Assembly (NCBI GenBank): GCA_000969725.1
Contig: JXSR01S067613.1
Strand: one strand, 5' to 3'
Length of the DNA: 23,984 nt
From: Ophiothrix spiculata
Taxonomy: Eukaryota; Echinodermata; Ophiuroidea; Amphilepidida; Ophiotrichidae
The stretch's first letter is position 1; every line of letters begins with the position of its first letter. The position numbers were made by a program, and so were the translations under genes. Positions 1 to 8,264 of the stretch are shown piece after piece. The notes beneath the pieces were generated by a model. It ran no database searches. It saw only the letters and a list, made by a program, of their open reading frames with translations, and was not told the origin of the DNA.

Positions 1-422
1 GTCATGTTTAATAAAAAAAAATTAACATATATGGGCATTATGCCCTTTTATGCCCAAATATGGTCATACAATGTCCAATATCTTTTTGGGCATAAAAGTA
101 AAATTTTCGGGATTTTAACCCACTTAGCGAGATTTTTTCAACAATTTTTTGGTCACGATGATGCACAAGTTGAAGGTCTGTTGGAATCTATCAAAAACTC
201 ATTTTTGAAAAAATGGTCTCTAAGCCGTTTTGCAATTCAGCTCTTCATATAAACCTTAGATTCCTAATACTGTTGACCAACACCACTTGCTGATGAAAGA
301 TGTAATTCCATCTGAAAATTCCGGAGGTAACTATTAATTGTGTTTTGAACTTGAGTTTAAATCTAAATCTTGATTAATACAAACATATATGAACTTTCTT
401 AAAATAATAAAATCCATTGTGG
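1..422. other. AT-rich DNA with a 14-bp stem hairpin
   Basis: No gene is recognised here. Positions 45-58 and 85-98 are perfect reverse complements (CTTTTATGCCCAAA and its partner), with a 26-base spacer. A short self-complementary TGGGCATTATGCCC sits just upstream. An 82-codon open frame (4-252, plus strand) covers the hairpin but resembles no family I know and has no codon or context support, so it is not called as a gene. Confidence 0.5.
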
Positions 423-1010
423 CATATATCGGTGAGAGGATAGCCAGACCTATCTCAGAACTCAGAAAAGAAATGAATTCCCTGGAAAAAAACGTGTTCA
501 TGAAGCGGTACTAATTTGATAACAGCTTTTAAATTGACAATAATGTTAGAATTTACTAACAATATTGCTGTAAGAAAACTTGAACGAACACATCAATTCC
601 TAATAACGTAGGAACTTTATTGAGTGTATATAAAATCCATAAAAACGCACTTCTATTAGGTTTTATTCAAAACAACATTCTTAAGATTATAGTACTTCTA
701 AATTTAGCAAATAAGAAAAAAAAACCAATATGAGTTCATATGAAAGACGAATCACTTTTATTTCTCATATTAATATAGAGAGACATTCTTGTCAGATGTA
801 TTCACCCACACTCACACTCACACTTTACTCATCAATTTAATACAATTTGATAAATAAATTCAATATGAATGATTTATCAAAATAATTGCGTACGAAAGAT
901 ATTAATAAAAAGAGAAACGCATTTAAATATAGTATAATCATCCTGTGAGGCGTGAACTTTCTTTGATTTGAAAAAAAAAGCCTTTCCAGATCTCAAGACG
1001 TTGCAGTCTC
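423..1010 (+). repeat. Dispersed repeat R-A, copy 1 (~588 bp)
   Basis: This segment aligns over its whole length with 2092-2676. Shared landmarks, in order, are GTGAGAGGATAGCCAG, GTTCATGAAGCGGTA, TTAAATTGACAATAATGTTA, AACGTAGGAACTTTATTGAG, AAAGACGAATCACTTTTATT and CAAGACGTTGCAGTCTC, where similarity stops. Differences are scattered substitutions and short indels, so the two copies are clearly related but not recent. The central part also matches 20557-20735 and 23061-23239. It has no coding potential and no obvious terminal inverted repeats. The class (SINE, MITE or other) is unknown. Confidence 0.85.
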
Positions 1011-1471
1011 TTTCTAATTTTAAGACCAAAAACGTCATTTGTACCTAAGAAAGTTAAGATAAAAATGGGGATTACCATTTTGTGTTTCCTCACCCCCTTT
1101 AAACATCTTAAATCTTAACAGGTTTTGCGTCAAAAGAAGCTAATAAGGAAATAGTGTTTTTAAGTTGTTCTGTAAGATTTGCCCCGCCTTCCTTCCCTTG
1201 ATGAAAACGTCTTGCCACGTCACTAGATTCAACAAGCGTTGATATTTACTTCCCTAATATGTAACTAACTCCAACTCCGTGAAATAGGACTCTGATATCT
1301 CCCGTTTGAGCTCTGTATTGCATGTGTTTAATATCTACATTTTATCTACGTTTTGTTTAATATTAGTATTCGTATAATTTACTTGCATATTGAGCATTTC
1401 GTGGAGGCAAAGATTCAAAAAATATACCGCATTCTTATGTTGATGTTTTAAATTTCAGTTCACGATCTCAA
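1011..1471. other. AT-rich DNA, nothing recognised
   Basis: I see no open frame of note, RNA gene or repeat structure between the end of the R-A copy and the tRNA-like SINE fragment. Confidence 0.5.
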
Positions 1472-1555
1472 GGCCGCTCAGTTAGCTCAGCGGTTATTCC
1501 CTTGCCTTGGCAATACATGGCTACCCCAGGCCACAAGCCATAGTTCAAGTGTCCA
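1472..1555 (+). mobile_element. tRNA-like SINE head or tRNA pseudogene
   Basis: TTAGCTCAGCGGTTA (about 1482-1496) fits an RNA polymerase III A box. AGTTCAAGTGTCC (about 1542-1554) resembles a B box of the GGTTCGANTCC type with a one-base insertion. Spacing of about 50 bases between the boxes fits a tRNA-derived promoter. The sequence does not fold into a clean cloverleaf and lacks a matching acceptor stem, so a functional tRNA is unlikely. A tRNA-derived SINE head or degenerate tRNA copy is the better reading. Confidence 0.6.
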
Positions 1556-1645
1556 CAAATGCAGTGGAAGTATATATTTCTGTTTTCATAATTTCAAAAT
1601 AACAGATGAAATGATAAAATTAAAATTAATATCATCTGCAAAGTG

Positions 1646-1657
1646 CCCCCCCCCCCC
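1646..1657. repeat. C12 homopolymer tract
   Basis: A run of 12 cytosines directly precedes TTTCGGGG and the start of an R-B copy. Similar C or G runs occur at 16386-16397, 19354-19363 and 19719-19729. Homopolymers of this length are prone to length errors in assemblies. Confidence 0.85.
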
Positions 1658-1668
1658 TTTCGGGGTGA

Positions 1669-1905
1669 AAAAGCCATCCTACGCGTTTATTATTTATCAT
1701 ATTGTCTTTTATAAAAAGAGGTTATTGTTTTCTTTAAGGGCAGATTGTGACCAGAATAAGTTTACTGTGTACCGTATATAACTAAACCACGTAGAAACAT
1801 ATTTCAATTGGAATGAAAATGAAAGCATTTGTATTTGTTTCCGATAACACGAGGTATTTATCTATATAAACACTTAAGTAAAGCGTACAATAATGACGAT
1901 TTTGT
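1669..1905 (+). repeat. Dispersed repeat R-B, copy 1
   Basis: It begins at AAGCCATCCTACGCGTTTATT and continues through TTTCTTTAAGGGCAGAT, a short AACCNCGTAGAAA block and AAAGCGTACAATAATGACG. The same ordered blocks recur at about 17640-17970 and 20020-20345, and the first ~60 bp recur at about 10150-10220. Weaker similarity continues towards the R-A copy at 2092, so R-B plus R-A may be halves of a longer ~1-kb repeat. Confidence 0.65.
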
Positions 1906-2091
1906 AATTCTTCAGGACACGTACATTCTAAAACACATTTTATAACTCTACAATAATATTTGAATAGTTTTTGAATTTTTCTTTTAACAGTTTTCTTTTA
2001 CTAATTAAATAAATCGGGCGTCCTATATTTACAAAGGTCGGTATGTAATTTTTCATTTCGGAGCCATTAGTTCTGACACAAACGTTTGTTA

Positions 2092-2676
2092 CATATATCT
2101 GTGAGAGGATAGCCAGCCCTATCTCAGAACTCTTTTTTTTTCAGAAAAAAATGGATTCCCTGGAAAAAACATGTTCATGAAGCGGTAGTAATTTGATAAC
2201 AGCTTTTAAATTGACAATAATGTTAGAATTTACTAACAATATTGCTGTAAGAAAACTTGAACGAACACATCAATTCCTAATAACGTAGGAACTTTATTGA
2301 GTGAATATAAAATCAATAAAAACGCACTTCTATTACGTTGTATTCAAAACAACATTCTTAAGATTATAGTAATTCTAAATTTAGCAAATAAGACAAAAAA
2401 ATAAGAGTTCATTTGAAAGACGAATCACTTTTATTTCTCATTATAATATAGAGACACACTCTTGTCAGATGTTTTCACCCATACTCACACTTTACTCATC
2501 AATTTAATACAAGTTGATAAATACATTCAATATGAATGATTTATCAAATTAATTGCGTACGAAAGATATTAATGAAAAGAGACAAGCATTTAAATATATT
2601 ATAATCATCCCGTGAGGTGTGAACTTTCTTTGATTTGAAAAAAAAACCTACCCAATTCTCAAGACGTTGCAGTCTC
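2092..2676 (+). repeat. Dispersed repeat R-A, copy 2 (~585 bp)
   Basis: Same orientation and same boundaries as 423-1010: it opens with CATATATCTGTGAGAGGAT and ends at GCAGTCTC. Compared with copy 1 it has a T9 insertion near 2133-2141 and lacks one CACACT unit. It follows an R-B copy, which copy 1 does not. Confidence 0.85.
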
Positions 2677-3599
2677 ATCACGGATCGCATTAAAAACGCA
2701 AATGAATATGACCTTTACTCAGGATTTTTGGTAGTTTTACGTAATTTTGTTTTTGCGGCCTTCAGCGTAAAAAATCGTAGGTAAAACAGATTTACAATAG
2801 AATGTATAATTTGTATTTTTATAGGACTAAGCATAATACATGCATGATGTACAGTATGTATTTATATGTAAGAAAACATCCGGAAAATGTTTTAGTAATG
2901 AAGCCTTATCTGTGGTTCATGAAATGCTTTCTATTTTTTTCTAAAATTGATAATGCTGCACATAAAATTGATGTCTCAACATAACGGAAAAAAACTGGCA
3001 AGCAAACAAACAAATAAAAATCACCGCGTGAAAACTAATAAAATGTTTGTTGCATTCTGATGTGTGTAACAGGTAAATGAGTCCCTTTCGTAAGATTTAA
3101 CAAAATACAAGCTATTATACGAAGTTTTCAAACCAATAATAAAAATTTTCTCTGACTTGGGGCAATTACTGAGATGATAACAATATTGATTTGATTTAAC
3201 ACCGTGTAATATCTCTGGAAATTGATCACGTCGTTCGTATTTGAAACCAAATCCACTGCATAGATCCCATGATATTAAATTTAGGAAGACATTTAAAAAG
3301 CGCCAATATATCGTTCTCGCTTTATATTGTTCTTCCAGTGTTCAATCACATTCCATCTGTTTAACTGTTACATACGCGACGAGATGTCATCAGTATCTCC
3401 TTAATCATTACCAGAACTGTTTAAAGGAGGCATTATCGAATAATAATGCTTTTTTGATAAAATTGTTTTAAAGAAAAAACAAATAAATAACAAACAAGCA
3501 AACAGATAAAGTTACAAACACACAATTTACCTGCTGCAATTAGCTTTAAATAAGACACAATGATTATATAATATCGTATGGTTATATTTTGCTAAATAA
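2677..3599. other. AT-rich DNA, nothing recognised
   Basis: Open frames at 2802-2984 and 3241-3471 (plus strand) are short, AT-rich and lack any recognisable domain. They are not supported as genes. Confidence 0.5.
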
Positions 3600-3790
3600 T
3601 ATATTTTTGTAAATCCCATTGGAATGGAGGACAAATAAACATTTACGAAAACAACAAGAATTTTATGATTTGGTGCTTTTATTCAGGTTTTCGTCATCTG
3701 TAATCCGTGCAATTTTGTTTTGATCATGTGATTCACGTAATATAGCTCATTCGTAAATTTGCATGTAATTTGACCTTTGGGCTACGTTGT
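3600..3790 (+). repeat. Dispersed repeat R-C, copy left of the retrotransposon
   Basis: Blocks AAATCCCATTGGAATGGAGGA, GTCATCTGTAATCCGTGCA and TTGATTCACGTAATATA-like sequence recur in the same order at about 9205-9420, on the other side of the LTR element. The copies are diverged and differ by indels. Confidence 0.5.
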
Positions 3791-3814
3791 GATTTTAATA
3801 AATACCAAATGAAA

Positions 3815-3818
3815 ATAC
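3815..3818. repeat. Target-site duplication ATAC (left)
   Basis: ATAC lies directly outside the TGTGGCGGA terminus at 3819. The same four bases follow the TCCGCCACA terminus at 8731. A 4-bp duplication fits integration by a Ty3/gypsy-type integrase and shows that both outer ends of the element are the original ends. Confidence 0.8.
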
Positions 3819-3958
3819 TGTGGCGGAACCTCTCTTCACATGCGTGATCTTAATGTGGTAGCAAGCAGCAAGGCTTACGACGGCGATGGCGGTGGGCAGT
3901 CAGTTGCCCGTACCCTTGGATCCGTTGGATTAGTTAGCCGGAGTCGGACTTTACTACT
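3819..3958 (-). repeat. 3' LTR remnant (140 of 467 bp)
   Basis: These bases align without gaps to 8265-8404, with about 7 substitutions. Similarity stops at TTACTACT. The rest of the LTR, homologous to 8405-8731 and holding the U3 and promoter part, is missing, and so is a polypurine tract. Pol-tail sequence joins directly to the remnant. Confidence 0.9.
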
Positions 3959-4161
3959 GGAACAGACTTTTGATAATGTTTGCTATTATCTTCTACATTT
4001 CGCTTTGGCTGAGCTGTATTTCCATTTCGTTGGAATACATAGTCCGGCAAAAATCCTAGAAAGTCCAACGCTTTCTGTATGTCTTGGTCTGTCCGATTTG
4101 ACAGTCTCTCTTCACGATGGTTTGAACCTGAACTCCTCGTTTTTCGAACAGGCGAGCGACC
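3934..4161 (-). pseudogene. Pol C-terminal tail running into the LTR
   Basis: Downstream of the TAA at 4162-4164 the same frame stays open for 75 codons and stops at TAA 3934-3936, inside the LTR remnant. The peptide is basic and polar, with SPVRKTRSSG near its start, like the low-complexity tails that follow integrase in some gypsy elements. That role is inferred from position and composition. The stop at 4162 separates it from the preceding frame. It could equally be non-coding DNA that is open by chance. Confidence 0.4.
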
Positions 4162-4659
4162 TTATCCCTGCCTTGGAACTTTTTCGTCCTTCCTCCGGTG
4201 ATCTTGTCTTGTGCGATCGCATCGATCCGACATCTGGTGACCCTTCTGCCGGAGTAACTGCTCTGCCGTAGCGCTAGGATGATCCGGAGTACTTGTTGAC
4301 TGCTTGGAATCAGCCTGTTCAGATTGACTGTTACGTCGGACTCCTGCTGACAGTCCTTTGGTTCTTAGCTTAGCAAGACACTCCCCGAAATAATCCTTTA
4401 TATTGCTCACATCAATCCGCTCCTCCGGATCACATTCAAAAGTTCGGATTTCTACCAGATTATCATCGGCTTTCCAATGAACAGATAGATTCTTGTGCTT
4501 ACGTCCGGCATCTTGTATCCAACTTGACTGTTGTTCATCTATAAGATTACATTGCCGGCATGGCTTTCTTGAAAGGCCATCTGCATTTCCATGCCCCTTG
4601 CCAGGACGATGTATTATTTGGTAATCATATTCACCCAGCACTTGGATCCATCTTGCCAC
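4162..4659 (-). pseudogene. RNase H end plus unassigned linker
   Basis: The first ~37 residues are the end of the RNase H/connection region: ARWIQVLGEYDYQIIHRPGK, followed by HGNADGLSRKPC with its conserved His and Asp. In intact elements the integrase zinc finger follows within a few dozen residues. Here about 128 charged residues follow with no His-His-Cys-Cys pattern and no Asp-Asp-Glu core, ending at TAA 4162-4164. The deletion that removed integrase must lie within or beside this stretch, but its exact junction cannot be placed by eye. The frame differs from the one carrying the middle of RNase H. Confidence 0.7.
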
Positions 4660-4930
4660 CTGACTTTCGGAAGTTGAGCAACCAACGAAGCGATCCGTGA
4701 TCGGTTCTCACAATAATTTTTCTCCCATATAAGTATGAAATGTTTCACAAAAGTCACCACTGCCAACAACTCACGCCTGGTGACGTAATAATTTCTTTCC
4801 TCCTTCTTCATTGTTTTACTCGCATACGCTATCACCGCTTCTCGTCCATCTTGTTGTTGAGAGAGCACTGCTCCGATCCCATAACCACTAGCATCCGTGT
4901 TCAAACAGAACATTCCTCCTGTCTTCTATA
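4614..4930 (-). pseudogene. RNase H fragment of pol
   Basis: LNTDASGYGIGAVLSQ near the start carries the first catalytic Asp, and YVTRRELLAVVTFVKHF carries the Glu region. After HF the correct reading passes into other frames: the stretch with the next catalytic Asp lies in a second frame near 4715-4680, and the HRPGK end lies in the frame of 4659-4162. At least two small indels therefore break it. The piece starts abruptly only a few bases after the RT thumb sequence, so ~50-60 residues of the usual connection between RT and RNase H are missing. Confidence 0.85.
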
Positions 4931-5386
4931 ATATGAAGTCAATTCTAGGAAACTCTTTACTTCTTTCAAACATCTGGGTGTTGGCCATTCCTCGATCACC
5001 TAGACTTTTACCGGATCAGTGCTAATCCCGGACTCACTTACAACATGGCCCAAATATAACACCTTTCTTTGAAACAGAGCACATTTCTTCGGCTTCAATT
5101 TCAAGTTGGCTTTTCGTAGGCGCTGAAACACTAAGCGCAGTCTTTGAATCTCTTCCTCCACAGTATTTCCAAACACAATTATATCATCCAAATAGATCAG
5201 CGGGACTTCCCACTGTAATCCGATCATGATCCTTTCCATGAGCCTCTCGAATGTAGACGGCGCATTGCATAATTCGAACGGTATAACCGTCCACTGATAC
5301 AAACCTCCTCTCACCACGAAGGCTGATTTCTGTTTTGCGTCCTCGTCCAACTCTACTTGCCAATATCCGGAGCAAAGATCAAGCAT
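4931..5386 (-). pseudogene. Reverse transcriptase, second half
   Basis: The frame opens with LDLCSGYWQVELDE, holding the motif A Asp. It continues with a FELCNAPSTFERLM block (families usually have FGLCNAP, so Gly to Glu here) and YLDDIIVFG at about residues 65-73, with the paired catalytic Asp. KKCALFQRKVLYLGHVVSESG is the usual block after the palm. A TAG at 5000-5002 interrupts it. Beyond the stop the same frame resumes with VKSFLELTSYYRR, the start of the thumb, and then breaks at the deletion before RNase H. Confidence 0.9.
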
Positions 5387-5712
5387 GGAGAACCATTTTG
5401 ATCCAGAGTCTCGTCGATCCGAGGGATCGGATATGAATCTTTAACTGTAACAGTATTAAGTTTGATGTAATCGACACAAAATCGTTTGGTGCCGTCCTTT
5501 TTTGTAACGAGGACTATAGGAGACGACCACGGACTAGTAGATGGCTCTATCACTCCCCTGTCTAGCATATCCCGTATTTGTCTGTCGGCCTCGGCTTGGA
5601 GTACAGGCGCAATTCTCCGAGGGCGTTGCCTCATTGCTGCTACGGATTCAGTCTTAATGATGTGTTTTATAACTGATGTCTTTCCAAGATCATGGTCTCC
5701 GGACGAAAACAC
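5353..5712 (-). pseudogene. Reverse transcriptase, first half
   Basis: Contains RQRPRRIAP, MLDRGVIEPSTSPWSSPIVL, KKDGTKRFCVDYIKLN and YPIPRIDETLDQ. These are the ordered blocks found before the RT palm in gypsy elements; the usual DYRKLN is DYIKLN here. The reading is lost near 5380-5360, where a frameshift moves the reading to the next fragment, so motif A is not continuous with this piece. Confidence 0.9.
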
Positions 5713-5891
5713 ATCTTGATATTCAATAAGTAAGGCGGCAACTTTCCAATGATCGTAGTGTCGTTAATACTAGCATTAAATAGTTCTTTCAAATGAGAGG
5801 GAACCTTTCTTATAATCTCGTCGGGTCCTTCATCCGAGTTTTTGTACTTGCAATTTCTCGCATGACACGGCCGGAGTAATCTCTGCAACAC
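5667..5891 (-). pseudogene. Pol linker between protease and RT
   Basis: KVPSHLKELFNASI, followed by a short hydrophobic segment, resembles the spacer before RT in many gypsy polyproteins. The following SSGDHDLGKT block is in a different frame (start of 5712-5353), so a frameshift lies near 5710-5720. It overlaps the end of the gag-protease frame in another frame; whether that overlap is an original frameshift site or decay cannot be decided here. Confidence 0.6.
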
Positions 5892-7266
5892 ATGATCCTT
5901 TGTTGACTGTTATTGTATTCAAAGTCGGATTGAAGACCCTCATTGGAACTTTATTCGAATGTATCTGATCTTTATCAACGATAGTCCTGGCTACCAATGC
6001 TCCGGATTCAACATTTTTGCCTTGCTTGACGGATTCAACTATTCCTAATCCGTCTGCACTTCCAGGATTTGTCAGTTTGGCGAATATGATTGCTTCATGA
6101 CCGGGCGGAATAGTTACTGAGTCCAGTGCAGACACTCTGCAACAAAACTTTCTCCCAATGGAATCATGGCAAGGTATACTTTCATTTCCAATTATTAACT
6201 CTCGGTTCTGCACATCAATATTACAACCTGTCAATTCGAAGAACTCCATTCCAAGAAGAACGTTTTCCTTTATTTCGGCAACGGTCACTGGCATTTCAAT
6301 CCGGTAAGATCCCATTTCAATGTTTACATCCGTGGTTCCTAATACCTGCAAAGGCGAACCATCAGCCTGTTGCATTGTCTCATTTCCTTGTCTTAAGGTA
6401 GGTTTCTCTGACTCCGGAAGTTTCCTGTATACCTCCGCTGAAAGGATAACGTCATCCGCACCAATATCGAGCAAACAATTACACAGTTTCTTATTTACTT
6501 CAGCATGAATAAAAAGTCCACCCCTCGCAGATCTACCAAAGGTTTGAGGAACCATAATAGTCGAGTCAGTACTCTCTATTCGGGAGCCAGTGTTCTTTGA
6601 CTTGATCCTCTTCTGCTCTCTACGTTGGATCGCCCTCTGTTTCTCCGGCGACTCTCTATCTTGATCCTGTCGAATCTCTGCTCCGGCACTTCTACTCTGG
6701 GGGCTCTTAGCAACAGATGGATCACCTTCTTCATATCGGTAGGACGCCTTATTATTCACTCCTCTACGCCAATCTTTTCCTTGGTGTCTTCTTTCGTTAC
6801 TCCGACTTGGCCTTTGTTCATCCGATTTCTTCTGTACTTGACTCATCATTTGCTTCAATAGTGTGATCATTTCTGTCAGCTGGTCAATTCTCTCGGAGCC
6901 CTCTGAATGCACCAGCCTGGTATGTTTTTCATGATTCCTTTGCCTTTCAGATGTCAGAAATGCCTCAGTCTGTAATGCAGTCCGGATCGCATCTTCCATA
7001 CTAGCAGGGCGAGAAAGGTGGACTGTTGAACGAACCTCACGATCACGTAAGTTCTCCATGAATTGATCTCGAGCAATTCTGTTGCGAGCATCTTCATCCA
7101 TACCGACGTAGGCGCTATCAGTCAGTTTTCTAATAATTTGTGCAAAATCCTGTATACCCTCTTGTTGTTGCTGCTGCCGGTCACGTAATTGTACCAAGTA
7201 GAATCCCGATTGTCCGGAGAACATTGCTTCCAGGCGCCCCACCAGTTTGTCATATGTAATTTTCAT
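5830..7266 (-). pseudogene. Gag C-terminal part fused to aspartic protease
   Basis: This is the longest open frame (478 residues). Residues ~1-110 are the C-terminal half of a retrotransposon Gag capsid (RDQFMENLRDREVR, then SMEDAIRTALQTEAFL). Residues ~140-240 are basic and polar. Residues ~247-345 are a retropepsin-like protease: LLDIGADDVILS at ~265-276, with the catalytic Asp kept but Ile in the usual Thr place of DTGA, and VLLGMEFF at ~336-343. Residues ~380-470 match the domain often seen after protease in gypsy elements (IPPGHEAII and VFNPTLNTITVNKGS). No Cys-Cys-His-Cys knuckle is present. The upstream Gag half lies in other frames, so the ATG at 7266 is probably just an internal Met. 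Confidence 0.9.
6703..6744 (-). other. Degenerate Gag zinc-knuckle position
   Basis: Residues 175-188 of the gag-protease frame have Ser, Tyr, Pro and Ser exactly at the spacing of a C-x2-C-x4-H-x4-C knuckle, in the place where Gag normally carries it. All four metal ligands are absent. This is an inference from spacing and position; the match may be chance. Confidence 0.3.
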
Positions 7267-7269
7267 CCA

Positions 7270-7460
7270 TTCATCCTTTTCTCGGATTACACCTCTAGCC
7301 CTTCCACGAAGACATTAAAACAATTGCTGAGCTTTTTGCTTCTCCGTCCAACCGTTCCAAGTTGCACATGACTCAAATTGTCCGAGATATTCCTGCAAAT
7401 TCACATCGCCTGTAAATGGCTCCGGATTTATCTGCTTCTGTCTTGGTTACTGTTGTTCCA
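7270..7460 (-). pseudogene. Gag capsid, middle piece (broken)
   Basis: A frame different from its neighbours contains PEPFTGDVNLQEYLGQFESC, followed by WNGWTEKQKAQQLF. This is the start of the retrotransposon Gag capsid fold (usually PxPFxG...W..YLxxFE...NGW...K). A TAA lies directly after QQLF and another stop lies upstream, so this part cannot join the downstream Gag half without frame changes. Confidence 0.75.
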
Positions 7461-8140
7461 CTACTGGATCGATATCCCTTCCAAAAGCAGCACTCTGTCG
7501 ACGCCATTTCTCATGGGAGCAAAACTTGAAGGAACTTTCCTCACTACCTGCGGCGGCTCCATGTCATCAAAGTCTGTATTGGTACCACGTTCTGTACCAT
7601 ATCGGCGTTGTCCACATGCAGGTTTTTGTTGCCTAATGGTTAAAGGGATCATGTTATTCCACATAAAATCCTTTAAACTTTGGATTTCATCCTGAAATGC
7701 GGGTCCTGATCTCATCCGGGGGTTGCTGCCATCGATCATTCCCGTTGGCCTACCAACTGTATTATCTTCATCGATGTCCCAATAAGCTGGACGACTTGCT
7801 TCCCGAATGAATACATCCGGATCAGATGCCGTGGCTCTCCTGTACCCGGTTGGAGTCTCACGACTGCTTCTACTCCCTTGTGTCTGCTGAACCCTTGTCT
7901 TAGTTCCGTATTCTCCGTACGGGAGGACTCACTTCTCTCTGTCGCCTCATCAGCCATCGATGTTAGATGCCGTATGCGCTGTCGGAGCGCCAGCATCTTT
8001 GCATGGAATTCATCCATCCACTCTTTGTCGTCTGATTCCATCGTTTGTAGTATTTTATTACAGTTCACATTCCCACTAAGGGTACTAACACTCGTCAGCC
8101 CCACGATCACCCAGCCACGGTTAGCTGACGGTGTAGTCAC
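7461..8140 (-). pseudogene. Gag N-terminal region (two broken frames)
   Basis: Two consecutive open frames (8140-7736 and 7739-7461) lie between the primer-binding site and the capsid piece. The first holds a plausible translation start at MESDDKEWMDEF (about residue 34) and a predicted helical, charged segment (FHAKMLALRQRIRHL). The second has no motif I recognise. Position between the primer-binding site and capsid makes N-terminal Gag the natural reading. Sequence alone does not prove it. Confidence 0.6.
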
Positions 8141-8246
8141 AGTAGCAGGATTTAGTCAACACTAATTCGTCCTGTTCAATCCGCTTTTTCGAATAACGAT
8201 GATCTAAAATTGATGATCCAAAAACCATAATCTCAAAATTGATTAT

Positions 8247-8262
8247 CCCACCGCTGCCACCA
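8247..8262 (-). other. Primer-binding site, probably tRNA-Leu type
   Basis: Read on the minus strand, two bases after the 5' LTR end comes TGGTGGCAGCGGTGGG. A TGG start complementary to a tRNA CCA end is expected here. The TGGTG-CAG-GTGGG pattern most resembles animal tRNA-Leu 3' ends. The tRNA assignment is from memory of the general pattern and should be confirmed by alignment. Confidence 0.65.
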
Positions 8263-8264
8263 AA

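Noticed and set aside
3840..4271. 143-codon open frame on the plus strand
   Set aside because: It lies opposite the pol tail, the linker and the LTR remnant of the minus-strand retrotransposon and has no domain of its own.
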